Of a stretch of 64,000 bases of DNA, positions 12,333-22,368 are shown in pieces. Source of the stretch: Parapristionchus giblindavisi. Its lineage: Eukaryota; Nematoda; Chromadorea; Rhabditida; Diplogasteridae. Within the stretch, counting starts at the first letter, position 1, and the number at the start of each line of letters is the position of its first letter. A program made the position numbers and the translations under genes. The stretch spans positions 1 to 64,000 of the forward strand of contig CALSFV010000004.1 in NCBI GenBank assembly GCA_943737045.1, written 5' to 3'. Under the pieces are notes generated by a model that saw only the letters and a list, made by a program, of their open reading frames with translations, ran no database searches and had not been told where the DNA came from.

Positions 12333-13283
12333 ATCCTCTTCCTTGCCTCTCCTCTCCTACCGTCTTGTATCCTATCCTATCCAATCTGTCTGTCTGTCTC
12401 CTTCACACTCGTCTCTGTCTCCAAGATGAGCACGTACTATCGTCGCCGTCATGTTTATTTGTGGACACATCCACCTATCCTCCTCCTGTATCATTGGTGT
12501 ATCCCTCGTAGAAGAAGAGAAGGAGATACTAGTAACAGTGCGGAGATTGGAAAGCCTTATTTGAATGTACTGAATGCTCCAGCCTTATTTAAACTAGAAT
12601 TGCAAGAGTAATTGCATTTGATGTTTACCGTAGTACACGACGGTGTCCGCTTATTATGAAGAAAGACATCGTTGTATGTCGTTTCTTGGTACATTGCTCG
12701 GATTTCTCCCTACGGCATCTCGCGATCTCTCAATGCAATATCGCTTACACGATCACATTTCACACTAGCTCAAACAGTACTGTATGTGGTGTCATAACTT
12801 TGGTCCTTTTGACCTCTCGCTGCCCCTGCTCGGTCAGGTACAATAGTATCCCCCTTTTGTATGCTTTCGTTGTGTATGTATCGAATGTCGTAACTCATAC
12901 CGATGCGAGAGAGCCTATGGGGCATTGTACGCAACTCACATCGAGTACAGAGTTTACAAGCCGCCTGGGAAAGTTTGATTGTAGTCGACCTTATCTGTCC
13001 CTATCCAAGTCGTCTCTGTGTCACACCAACCGTAGTATACCGTATATGCTGGGCATTTGGGAAGCTCGATTACGGTAGGTGTCTATTTATCTATTCTCCG
13101 GATCTATGGGATATGGCGGTAGTGTTTTCGTATAAAAAAAAGAGAAACATCATCACACTTACACCTACTACACTGCCCCGTTCACACCACCATGTGGTTT
13201 CTCATATGGCTATTTCAACGAAGATGGACAAGCGAGAATGGACAGGGTGCAAAAAGTTGTATAGTTTTAGTGTCGTTGAACAC

Positions 13284-13465
13284 CATACATTTTCGGTGCC
13301 CTCACCTAATTATTTTTATATAGTGGGTCGATTAAAAAAATCGTTATTTTTCGTTAAAATTGTAATCTTTCATATAAAAAATGAGCTTTATATAGTGGGT
13401 CGACCCTGAAAAGGAGCCTTATATGGTGGGTCAATCCTCACACTGTTAGGGTATGAAAATGTATG
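13284..13465 (+). mobile_element. MITE, 9-base target duplication (copy 1)
   Basis: Starts CATACATTTTCGGTGCCCTC and ends GAAAATGTATG. The outermost eight bases are inverted copies. It is flanked by GTTGAACAC on both sides (13275-13283 and 13466-13474), a 9-base target-site duplication. The interior contains two TTATATAGTGGGTCGA phrases. The same family is at 21910-22102 with its own 9-base duplication. A 9-base duplication is the size made by Mutator-like transposases; assignment to that superfamily is inference. Confidence 0.85.
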
Positions 13466-14039
13466 GTTGAACACTCTCACTCCTTTTTACACTACTTTTT
13501 GTTGATTTTGAACCGAGGTTGTGATGTATTATGGATGAGTTCTCGAATATGGACGCTAACTTATACTGTTTTGGCAAATTCTGATTCAGCCATCTCTGAT
13601 ATATTTCTTTCATGAGTTTATTAATGCACGCCCATCGGTTTATTGTACGGCTGATCTTTGATCATCGTGGCCTTTTCTATCATCTTGGCCTTTAACCGAT
13701 CAAATTGAATGGCAAAAGACATAGAGGAATGACATTACATGAAGATGAAGAGGAAGCGACGAAATGGAGTCAGTGGGAGGAAAGGGGAGAAGGAGGAACA
13801 TAGAGGAGCAGAGGAGATGAATAAAGTTTATGTAGTGATCTTTTCTATTCGTCATTCGTTTCTTTCTCTGCGTCTCCATCTCTTTCTGACTCTATGACTC
13901 TCGGCGTCCTTTGCCTGCCTCTCCTCTCTCCTTTTTGCCCCTGCTGCTTCCTCTCCCTTGAAACAGCACGACATTCGCCATATGATCTGAATTTCGCCCT
14001 CTCCCCTCCATACTCCTTTTCCTCACTCTGCTCTTGATC

Positions 14040-14216
14040 ATAGGTGGGCGCGTGAAAACGAATTACTTTTGCACACAGCCTTGCCTTCCCTTGCAGGGCC
14101 TTGCGCATAGCTTTTCCTCGCAAAAATTGAAAAATTTCCACTCAAATATGCAAAAAATGGCCATGCCTTACAATTCCCCGGTTTGCGCACAGCCTTTCCC
14201 CCAGCGTGCCCACATA
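14040..14216. mobile_element. 177-base MITE with 11-base flanking repeat
   Basis: Ends are imperfect inverted repeats (ATAGGTGGGCGCG against CGTGCCCACATA). TGCTCTTGATC occurs immediately on both sides (14029-14039 and 14217-14227). The interior holds CAGCCTTGCC/CAGCCTTTCC phrases. Overlapping frames of about 65 residues on both strands are by-products. Confidence 0.65.
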
Positions 14217-15297
14217 TGCTCTTGATCCTCCTCATCTCCTCACTTTCCAGTGTCTAGAATCAGATATGATCTTATTCCCCCGTCTTTGAGCCAGTGTCCG
14301 CTAGTATTCGTTCATCTCCGTAATATTATGATCACGGCTGATCCATTTCACAGCCGTGCGATCAAGATGTATCGGGTTTCGATTGCGCGACCGCACGACG
14401 ATTCGTATTGAGTTTAATCACGCTTGATCTATGCGTTGTATAGGAGCCAGAGTCAAATCGCTCAGTGATCTCTGGACGCCTAGTGATCAATATTATTGAT
14501 TAAGCACAGTTAGCTCTCGCCGTTCGATGATTATATCGATTGATCTTTCGAATCCATATGACTGTTAGATGTGAGAGCATGTGCGACAATGCGAAATGGA
14601 TCGGAGTTCACAGAATCTCTCAAACGATTGCTGATGGGTGTTTGATGGATGAGTTTATGAACTGCCATCGAGAATAAGAAGTGGGAGAATGATTGGGTGG
14701 AAGTGTGACGGGGACTGCGGAAGCGTGGTTTTCGATGAGTTTGACGATGATCGGAGGGGAGAGAGAGAGGGAGGGAGGGAGGGAGAGAGAGAGATGAGCA
14801 GAGATGGAGGAATGATGGATCATCCATCCATTCTTGCTTACGGAGGAAAATGCGATTGATGGATTGTAAGTAGAAGTTGGAAGATGGAGCGGGGAATGAG
14901 AATGGTGGGAGGAATGATAAGAGACAGAAGAGTGTGGAGGATGAACGCGTATATTGAGCACAGAGATATATTGTGGGTTCTGTGTAGTGATCTGCAGTTG
15001 AGGGATGAGTTTTTGATTATGTTTGCCACGGTTTCAGAGCAATGGCGAGGAGTGAACGATGATCACTGATTTCTTGGCAAACTTGTGATAATATCAGTGA
15101 TCAAACTAGTGATACAATTGAAGTAGTGAACTTGTGATACTATTACTGAATGCGTGACTCCTATTCCTTCTTGCCCTCCTTTTCATTTTCTTATCCCATC
15201 TCTTCCGTTCCTTCTGTCCTCCAATAAAAATGTCTTATGAGGCAGTAATCCCATTAGCCCTCACGGGTCAGGCACAAGTGGACTTCCATCATTTAAG

Positions 15298-15315
15298 TCT
15301 CTCTCTCCCTCTCCT

Positions 15316-15360
<45 letters not shown>

Positions 15361-15370
15361 CTCTCTATCC
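15298..15370. repeat. (CT)n microsatellite
   Basis: Near-pure CT tract. A second CT tract (15536-15560) is followed by G10 and a GA tract (15565-15632), so opposite-strand purine tracts abut. Confidence 0.9.
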
Positions 15371-15564
15371 CCTATCACTCTAAATATTAATTCCCCTCTG
15401 CCTCCTGAAGTGTTGGTTCATCCTATTCTCTCTCTCCCTATTATTCTTCCGTTTCTTCCTTCCTCCTTCTCCTTCTGTGTCAGCTGCCTTACTCCATACA
15501 CACATACTACTGACTCAATTGGGGAAGAATGCTCCTCTCCCTCTCTCTCTCTCTCCATCTAAGG

Positions 15565-15598
15565 ATCAAGAAGGAGAGAGGGGGGGGGGGGGAGAGAG

Positions 15599-15631
<33 letters not shown>

Positions 15632-15632
15632 T
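15565..15632. repeat. poly-G/(GA)n microsatellite
   Basis: GAGAGAGG, a G11 run, then GAAAGAAAGAGAGAG. A purine tract opposing the nearby pyrimidine tracts. Confidence 0.9.
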
Positions 15633-15901
15633 CCCCCACAGAGAGACAGACTGCCAGCATCCTTCTGTGTCTTCTGTGTCCCCTCTCTCCTCTTCCTCCT
15701 TCCGTCTATGATGACAGCCTGGTTCATTCATTCATTCATTCCAATTAGTCTCTTCCTCTCTTCATCTCTTAGATCTCTGGCTCTCTGTCTCTCCCTCTCT
15801 GTCTCTTGGACTGTTCATTATACCTATCCTGGAATATCAATATGCTAGAATTATGATCTTTCCCTTTGATTTCTTCTCTGTATGCTATCATGTCTCATGA
15901 T

Positions 15902-16019
15902 CAGGGATGTGCATTTTTCGTTTTTCGATTTTTCGAATTTTTCGAATTTTTCGAATTTGAAATTCGAAATTTTTTCGTTTTTCGAATTTTTTTCGAAAAT
16001 CTTTTTCCGCACATCCCTG
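15902..16019. mobile_element. 118-base hAT-type MITE
   Basis: Terminal inverted repeats CAGGGATGTGC and GCACATCCCTG are perfect over 11 bases. The flanks are CTCATGAT on both sides (15894-15901 and 16020-16027), an 8-base target duplication. The interior is a TTTTTCGAATTTTTCGAA-type near-palindrome. The CAGGG terminus and 8-base duplication are hallmarks of hAT elements; a non-autonomous hAT derivative is the natural reading. Confidence 0.9.
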
Positions 16020-16862
16020 CTCATGATATCAATCTTATTGTTAGACAAAAGCCTTGAATATCGGTCTAAAATATGTCATGTCTTAACAGTATTAGAACCC
16101 CATTTAGCGATGTTCTTAGTGTCCCCTTCTTCGCTTGTTTTTTTTTCATCAGAGAACTACAGTAGGCCTCTTAGTCCTCTACTTTTTCTTCTGACTCTCT
16201 CTCCCCTCTCTCCTCTTCTTCTCTTCCTCCCCTCTCCCTCTCATTCCAGTCCGCCCTGATTATAGTCCTCGCTCCATTTCCTCCCGTCACTGCACTGATC
16301 GCCTTGAAAATTTTTGAACGCCGAAATCGGGCTCTCTCTCTTTTAGTATACTATCTTGCGCATTCATCTCTTTCGCACCTGCATACGGTTTACAGCAGAT
16401 GATCTTTCCTTATTATTGTACCCCCTCTTATCCCCGTTTATGGTCTTTCCGAAGATTGTTCGCCCCTATTCACTTCTTTCCATCAGTCGTTGTATCACCA
16501 CTTCAGCATTTTTTATTTCCAATATTATTCATCTCTTATTGGTCATACTGTAGCTTTAAGGGCGAATTGGTTGTCAGGACGGAATAGGCATCGAATTATC
16601 ATTGAATTAGCGGTAATCTTCCGAAGGACATCATGTGCCCTAAATAACGGGATAACTTTACCTTTTTTACTGTAGCGTTTGCCTTATTTTTTCTTTGTTA
16701 GCGATTCGGTCCAATGGTTTATATTATCGTGTTGTTCCTTGAACTTGGGCCCTGTTCATTCATTGGGAAGGCTTCTGGAGACTGACCGACAGAGGAGGGA
16801 CTTACTTGCTTGCTTAGGAAAAGGGATTAGTTGAGTACGAATGGTCCACGGTTTTGGCAGAG

Positions 16863-16900
16863 GAGAGAGAGAGAAGGAGAGGGAGAGAGAGATAGAGAGA

Positions 16901-16945
<45 letters not shown>
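16863..16945. repeat. (GA)n microsatellite
   Basis: GA-rich tract ending in about 35 bases of pure GA. A second purine tract lies at 17078-17115. Confidence 0.9.
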
Positions 16946-16949
<4 letters not shown>

Positions 16950-19080
16950 TAGAAAGGGCATAAAGCGGAATAGTTGATTGAGCCCACCCTGTCCTTCCCC
17001 TAGTCAGTCGTTCATTCGTTTATCCCTTCTACACTTGCATTGAATGAATCCTTGAATGGATGAGATATGTCGTGAGAGAGGAGAGGGAGAGGGAGAGGGA
17101 GGGAGAGAGAGAGAGTAGTGGAGTACGTACAAATTAGATTGACCCTTACCCTCTTCCTACACGATTCTTGCCGTAGTGTTGAATTGGTAGGCACTGAGAG
17201 TTCCCTTCTTGGCCCTTCTTTTAAATTGATTTTTGTATATGTATCCTGGAACAATTACCGACAAACGTGGCGTCACAACCGTACGCGAAGACGATGGCCA
17301 AAAAAATCCTCCTGCGCTTATTGCAAGTGTTCATGTATAGGGGGGCTTCTGAATTGATAGACTGTGACTGGGGAATGGGAGTAGAGAGAGAGAGAGAGGG
17401 CTTCGTGGTGAGAGTAGAACAAGTAGTACATGAACTGGTCATTGTCTCGGTAGATTTGCAAGAAAAGAAGCGAACGAAGGGCTTTTTGTTTCTCGTGTTA
17501 CATAATCACTGTATGATCGATTGGTCAAGAATGATTTGTGTTGTTCCTTAGGATTCAAAAAATCACTGGCTGGTTATTTGCAGTCGTTGAATTGACTTTC
17601 TGAAACGTGAAAATGCCTGTCTTTTTGACGAGATTAGGGTTGCCAAAAAGCGCACACAGTTCCTTTTGGTTTTCTTCTTCTTTTTGCAGCATATTGGTCC
17701 ATTTTAATTTTTAACAAATAGTAATAATAATAAATTATAATAATATGCGCTTAATTGGTCACTTGTTCGTATTATCCCAATCATCTTATTCTCATTCCTC
17801 CTCCAGTTCTTTCTCCCCCTCTATCCATTCTAATCTCCTCGTCTTGTCTCTTCATATACGGAAACATCTGCCCATTGTCTATTCCGTGTACTCCTCTATA
17901 GACTACTCTACTACTCTTAGCAGTCGTGGTCATCTTGTGGGAAGAGGCCAAGTCTGTTCATCATTTCGTACGCTGTCTTGCACTCTTTACGGTTGCCAAA
18001 TTGTGCGCTGTTTATTCTGCTCTTCTTCTTATATTATAGTTCCTTACAGTTCCGGACTTTTACTCTTTGAATCTGCTAGCTTCTCATCGTTGTTTATATT
18101 TTCCTTGTAGCCTGTGTGTAAGCAGTAGTTTGTCTATATTCTAGCAGCTAGTTGTCACAACCAACTACTCTTTGTAACACACTGATTGACAAATGAACAG
18201 TGATGAGAATGTGAGAAATGGGACTGGACTCTGACCATTCCCCACTTCTTCATTCTAACCCCCTGCAACATGTGTTTTGAATTTGTCGTGTAAGCTGACC
18301 ACGGATAGCTCTCTCGATTTCTCTCGCACCCTGCGCTCTCTTGAACTTGGGTGATCTCTGTGAGATGGCTGCGTGTCTGTCTCTCCCTCCCCTCGGGGTT
18401 GATGTACAGTAGGCTCAGCTGGTTCTAAGAGAAAGCAAGTGTCAGAGGGGATAGTCTAGGCTTTGGCGTTGATAATGATTTGCAACCTCTCCATTGATAT
18501 AGACAGAGAGGGAATGAGAGGGCTGAATGCACACAAGGGATGATGGTTATTGCTTGGTGCCAGCTTGGATGTTGTAGAATGTGGTCTCTTTGTGAGAGGG
18601 TTTGGTTCCGATATTCAATACCGTACTCCAACCTTTCAATAAAGTAAGTGCTAACTACTGATTGCATATGCAGAACGTGTTCATGTATAATTTCTACAAG
18701 TATGTATTCTTTCTTACGTTTATGCCCATATTTTCGCTAGTAGTTTGTCATCCTTCCTTGTTTCTCTTCCGGGAGCCTGCGCCACCCGCCCAGCCCATGG
18801 CTCATTTGCATGGAATTGAGAACGAATTGGGTGGGGGGGGGAGGTGATGATGGATAGCAGCCTGACAATGCTCCCATAGCTAGGATGAGAGGGTGTTGAT
18901 GATAGGAGGATATGATGAAAGAAGATGAGGGGCATAGTGATGCATTTGGTAGTGGGTCGTAGTCGCACCGTATCTTTCTGTAGTTTCGTAAGAGTGTTGA
19001 TCTTGCTCATTCTTATAGAAAGAGCGTAGTTATTGGTATAGATGTTGATTTTTTCGCTTGTGAAGCCAAATGTTGTGGAC

Positions 19081-19185
19081 AAGATATCCTTTATTCCTTA
19101 CTATATGTTTATATAGTAAGGAAGAAAGGATATCTTCTAACAACAACATAAAAATGAGAGAAGCGAAATATAAATACTAACGTGG

Positions 19186-19267
<82 letters not shown>

Positions 19268-19309
19268 TCGTTAGTATTTATATTTCGCTTCTCTCATGTT
19301 TATGTTGTT
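19081..19309. repeat. double palindrome with (TA)n core
   Basis: First palindrome 19081-19136: AAGATATCCTTTATTCCTTA and its complement around TATATGTTTATATA. Second: left arm 19142-19182 and right arm 19269-19309 are inverted copies of about 40 bases (CATGAGAGAAGCGAAATATA core, one or two mismatches), separated by about 76 bases of pure TA. The structure would extrude as a cruciform. It resembles a MITE whose loop is a TA microsatellite. A fragment (TTTATATTTCGCTTCT) recurs at 19703-19718. Confidence 0.85.
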
Positions 19310-19841
19310 TTACATCCTCTTGACGTGTCACTTGACATACTGTGTGAGAGTAGAGTAGCGTGTGCAGTGATCGGTTATGGATATTACGTTCTTGATCATC
19401 AGGGATGAATTCAGAGTGGTCGTTTATCATTTCCTCTCCTTCCTCATGCGAAGATCGAGAAAGAGCGATGGAGGATTGAGAGAAATAGAGAGATAGATAG
19501 TGAAAACTGAAGATGAAGAAGAGTAAGAGAGCGCATATGTCGGAAAATTTGCATTTTATAGCTAGGAATAGTGAGTGGAAGAGATAGAGAGAGCACCAAT
19601 AAGGTTACTGAAAGAAGTATTGGAGAGGAGCTTACTTGTCGATAGAAAATGTAGGACTAGGCACTTTTGTGTTCCCGATAGTTGCTATGTATCCTCTTTA
19701 TTATTTATATTTCGCTTCTGTTTTCTTCCAGACGTTTAATATGTTCCGTGTACCACCCGAATCGTGTCTGGGTGCGACCTACAGTTTCCCCTCTTACAGT
19801 ACCCGTCCTGTCTCGACTACCGTAATCCGGTACCGGACCAA

Positions 19842-20110
19842 ATGCGGTACCGGCCCATCGGCGATGACCTCTTTACCGTATCCGACACGGAAGAGCTAGA
19901 TCGACGGGACGACCTACGGTACCAGCATGAACATCGCCGCCATCGAAGAGGCACTTCGAGAATCAGAAGAAGACGGACGACGAGAGATCACGCGGACGGA
20001 GAGAGTGCAGACAGACAGAGGGAGTCGACGAGAGACTGTGTGAATGGAGAGAGTCCGCCCGAGGGAGGAGACGCGGATATCTATGAGAATGTCGCGTGGT
20101 TCAAGCAGAG
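19842..20110 (+). CDS. possible alternative first or internal exon (long isoform)
   Basis: The frame is open from about 19740 to 20189. It reads protein-like from an ATG at 19842: MRYRPIGDDLFTVSDTEEL, then a basic stretch rich in Arg/His, then GDADIYENVAWFKQ. If the exon ends at CAG AG|GCAAGA (20110) it leaves in phase 2 and joins the exon at 20305 without a frame break, but this requires a GC-AG intron. Upstream entry is possible only in phase 0 (CTACAG|TTT at 19785 or TTACAG|TAC at 19800), which does not match the exon ending at 4563. It is therefore best seen as an alternative start. A competing +1 frame (MNIAAIEEALRESEED) overlaps at about 19930-20042, so coding status is uncertain. Confidence 0.35.
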
Positions 20111-20304
20111 GCAAGAATCGAGGAAAATGTGTGCATCGATTGTTTTTTCGTTTTTTTTTTCTCGAAAAATTGTAAAATATGCATTGTGAGCCTCACTGAT
20201 GTCTAGGTTACGGTGAAATGAATGCTATTTAGACCTCACTGGTCTACGTTGTGGTGGAAATAGTGGGGAAAATAGTGATCAATAGTGATCTTTGATCTTT
20301 GCAG

Positions 20305-20836
20305 TTCTCGTCGCCATGAGCAGCACCATCAGCACGCCCACAATGGCCATCATCACCTGCAGCATCAGCAGCTGTCGAATGGCTACCATGCTGCGGCGTC
20401 CCCGCAGATGAACACGAGGTACGGTATACGGTAGGGGATTGGGGATGACCTTTGATCCTTGATCTTTGATCTTTGTTCTTTGTATCAAGTGTTGCCATTG
20501 ATCGCTAATTATCTGGCTTCGCTAGGGCTGCTCATAAAAATATTTCCGGAAAATCGCAATTTTCCGAAAATTCGGAAATCCCAGACCTGGTCTTAATGAC
20601 AATGAGATATCCGATACGACTTCGAAACAATTATTTTTTATTGTTTTAATAACTTAACTGTCCCCTATTTCTGGCGTAATTTTTCATTGAGAATATGAGC
20701 AGAGTGAAACTCGAATACGACTGCCAATCTGGGTTGAAATTGAAATTGATCAATTCATAACGGCGCTCATTACAGATTCAGCGTCGCCGCGCCCATGTAC
20801 TACGAGGACACGGTCGTACAGCAGAGGCATATTGTG
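20305..20836 (+). CDS. two more upstream exons of the probable long isoform (20305-20418, 20776-20836)
   Basis: Exon 20305-20418 follows CTTTGATCTTTGCAG and ends AG|GTACGGTATACGG. It reads SRRHEQHHQHAHNGHHHLQ then QQLSNGYHAAASPQMNT, a His/Gln-rich disordered segment. Exon 20776-20836 follows CATTACAG and ends GTG|GTGAGTC, reading FSVAAPMYYEDTVVQQRHIV. It ends in phase 0, the same phase as the end of the alternative first exon at 33865, so it can splice to the common exon at 36026 (QVQPSS). Without splicing, a stop follows ten codons later (TAG near 20862), so a short terminal exon is the alternative. Function unknown. Confidence 0.5.
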
Positions 20837-21849
20837 GTGAGTCTTACGGTTGTTACGATTTAGTTATGACTTAGAGCTAAGTACTTGTTAAGGTCGGGTT
20901 AAGTACTGGTTAGGTTCGGGTTTAGTACTCTTCGGATTGTATCGTTCAGGGTTGTAGCGATCAATATTTGATGAGTGGCGTGTGGGACACTGAGAATACG
21001 CGAATAGAAGCTTATGTGGGACAGAATAGGGGAGCATAATGGATGTTTTATTTGATTACTTAATTTACATTATCTTGATGTGACGTCGTCCCCTGCATGA
21101 TTCTTCGATTTCATTTCAGTTCATGACTAACGCTGACACCGGTTTTGTGATTTTTTGCAGTTCTCTCTAGCATATTATTTCCACTCCATTTTTACCTCTC
21201 GATCGTTCTAGAAGGTCGTTTTGCGCTATTAAAGTCTATTTCGGGTTGTTACTGTTTTCGAATTTAACTCGGGCGTAATGTAGTAGGGCTATTACCATGA
21301 TAATACGGTAGTTGCAGTGGGTTCGGATGATTACAGAGATATAGAGAGATAAATTCAAAGCTGATATGTATGATTTTGCGCCTCTTTATCATTATCCGAA
21401 TGTCTACTTCGATAGTCGCTGGTTCTCTTATATCATCACTGATCCGAAACAGGGGAATGAATAAAATACTACTGCGAGAAGAAATGGAAAGTCGGAACGA
21501 CCGACTCGTTCCTTTGATGTTTCCCGACGACGACGCATTTTAAAGGAGAACAATGCTGTTGTTCAACTCTTGTCCCCTGTTCCCTTTTTTATTGGTATAG
21601 TGACTTGATGTTGATTCATCCATACACTACTACCATCTATCTCTTCATTAACCTCTATCCAACCATCCAGAGATGGTTAAAGTGATCCGAATAAAACGAG
21701 GATTGCGAACTGCATCACTGTGCATATTTACTGCCGCTCTCATTTCCTTTGATCTATCTATCTATCTCTCTCCTGGATCACCCTAGATATTATTGTGGAA
21801 AGAAGATGATCCGGACACTTTTGGCCTTCCTGCTTTTTCCTCCCTTTCC

Positions 21850-21905
21850 CTCTCTCTCTCTCTCCCTCTCCCTCTCCCTCTCCCTCTCCCTCTCCCTCTC
21901 CCTCT
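21850..21905. repeat. (TCCCTC)n repeat
   Basis: Hexanucleotide CCCTCT repeat directly abutting the MITE at 21910. The MITE's 9-base target duplication CCTCTCTAT derives from it. Confidence 0.9.
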
Positions 21906-21909
21906 CTAT

Positions 21910-22102
21910 CATACATTTTCGGTACCCTCGCCGTTTATTTTTATATAGTGGGTCAATTCTCGAAATAGGGTGGGTTGATTCACAAAATTCGTTATTTTTG
22001 CATAAAAATCGTCACTTTTGGCTTCATTTTTTTATCAAGTGGCCTAAAATGGGCCTTATATAGTGGGTCAATCCTCGCACTGCGAGGGTATGGCAATGTA
22101 TG
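21910..22102 (+). mobile_element. MITE, 9-base target duplication (copy 2)
   Basis: Same family and orientation as 13284-13465: starts CATACATTTTCGGTACCCTC, ends GAGGGTATGGCAATGTATG, with internal TATATAGTGGGTCAAT twice. Flanked by CCTCTCTAT at 21901-21909 and 22103-22111. Two independent insertions with 9-base duplications define the family. Confidence 0.88.
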
Positions 22103-22332
22103 CCTCTCTATCTCCCTCTCTCTCCCCTCTGAACTATCTACTTATCTCTATCCGGCTCTGTTTGCTGTCCTTCTCATGTCGTGGTTTTGTGGTGTGGTAT
22201 GGAGGTGCAAAAAATGTTATAATTGGACCCCTTTCGCTTTCGCACCGATCAGACTTTCGCCCCTCACCCTCTCCCTCTAATCATATGTTTTATCGGGCGT
22301 ATGGTAGATCTGTCTGTCTGTCTGTCTGTACT

Positions 22333-22368
<36 letters not shown>

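Larger units (their letters stand above)
4564..19841 (+). other. very long intron or intergenic stretch (about 15 kb)
   Basis: If the exons at 4474 and 20305 are joined, this is a 15.7-kb intron (optionally containing an exon near 19.8 kb). I found no frame here with credible splice sites and protein-like codon use. It is a nursery of repeats: fold-back elements (5380-7470, 7645-8455), microsatellites (9711-9771, 10331-10520, 12283-12332, 15298-15370, 15565-15632, 16863-16945), a hairpin (10965-11037), a tandem repeat (11655-11870), MITEs (13284-13465, 14040-14216, 15902-16019) and an AT cruciform (19081-19309). The 4.7-9.1 kb part is AT-rich; the rest is pyrimidine-rich. Confidence 0.55.

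Noticed and set aside
12656..13409. Overlapping 140- and 168-residue frames
   Set aside because: Two frames equally open, no recognisable domain; the second runs into the MITE at 13284, showing it is not conserved coding sequence.
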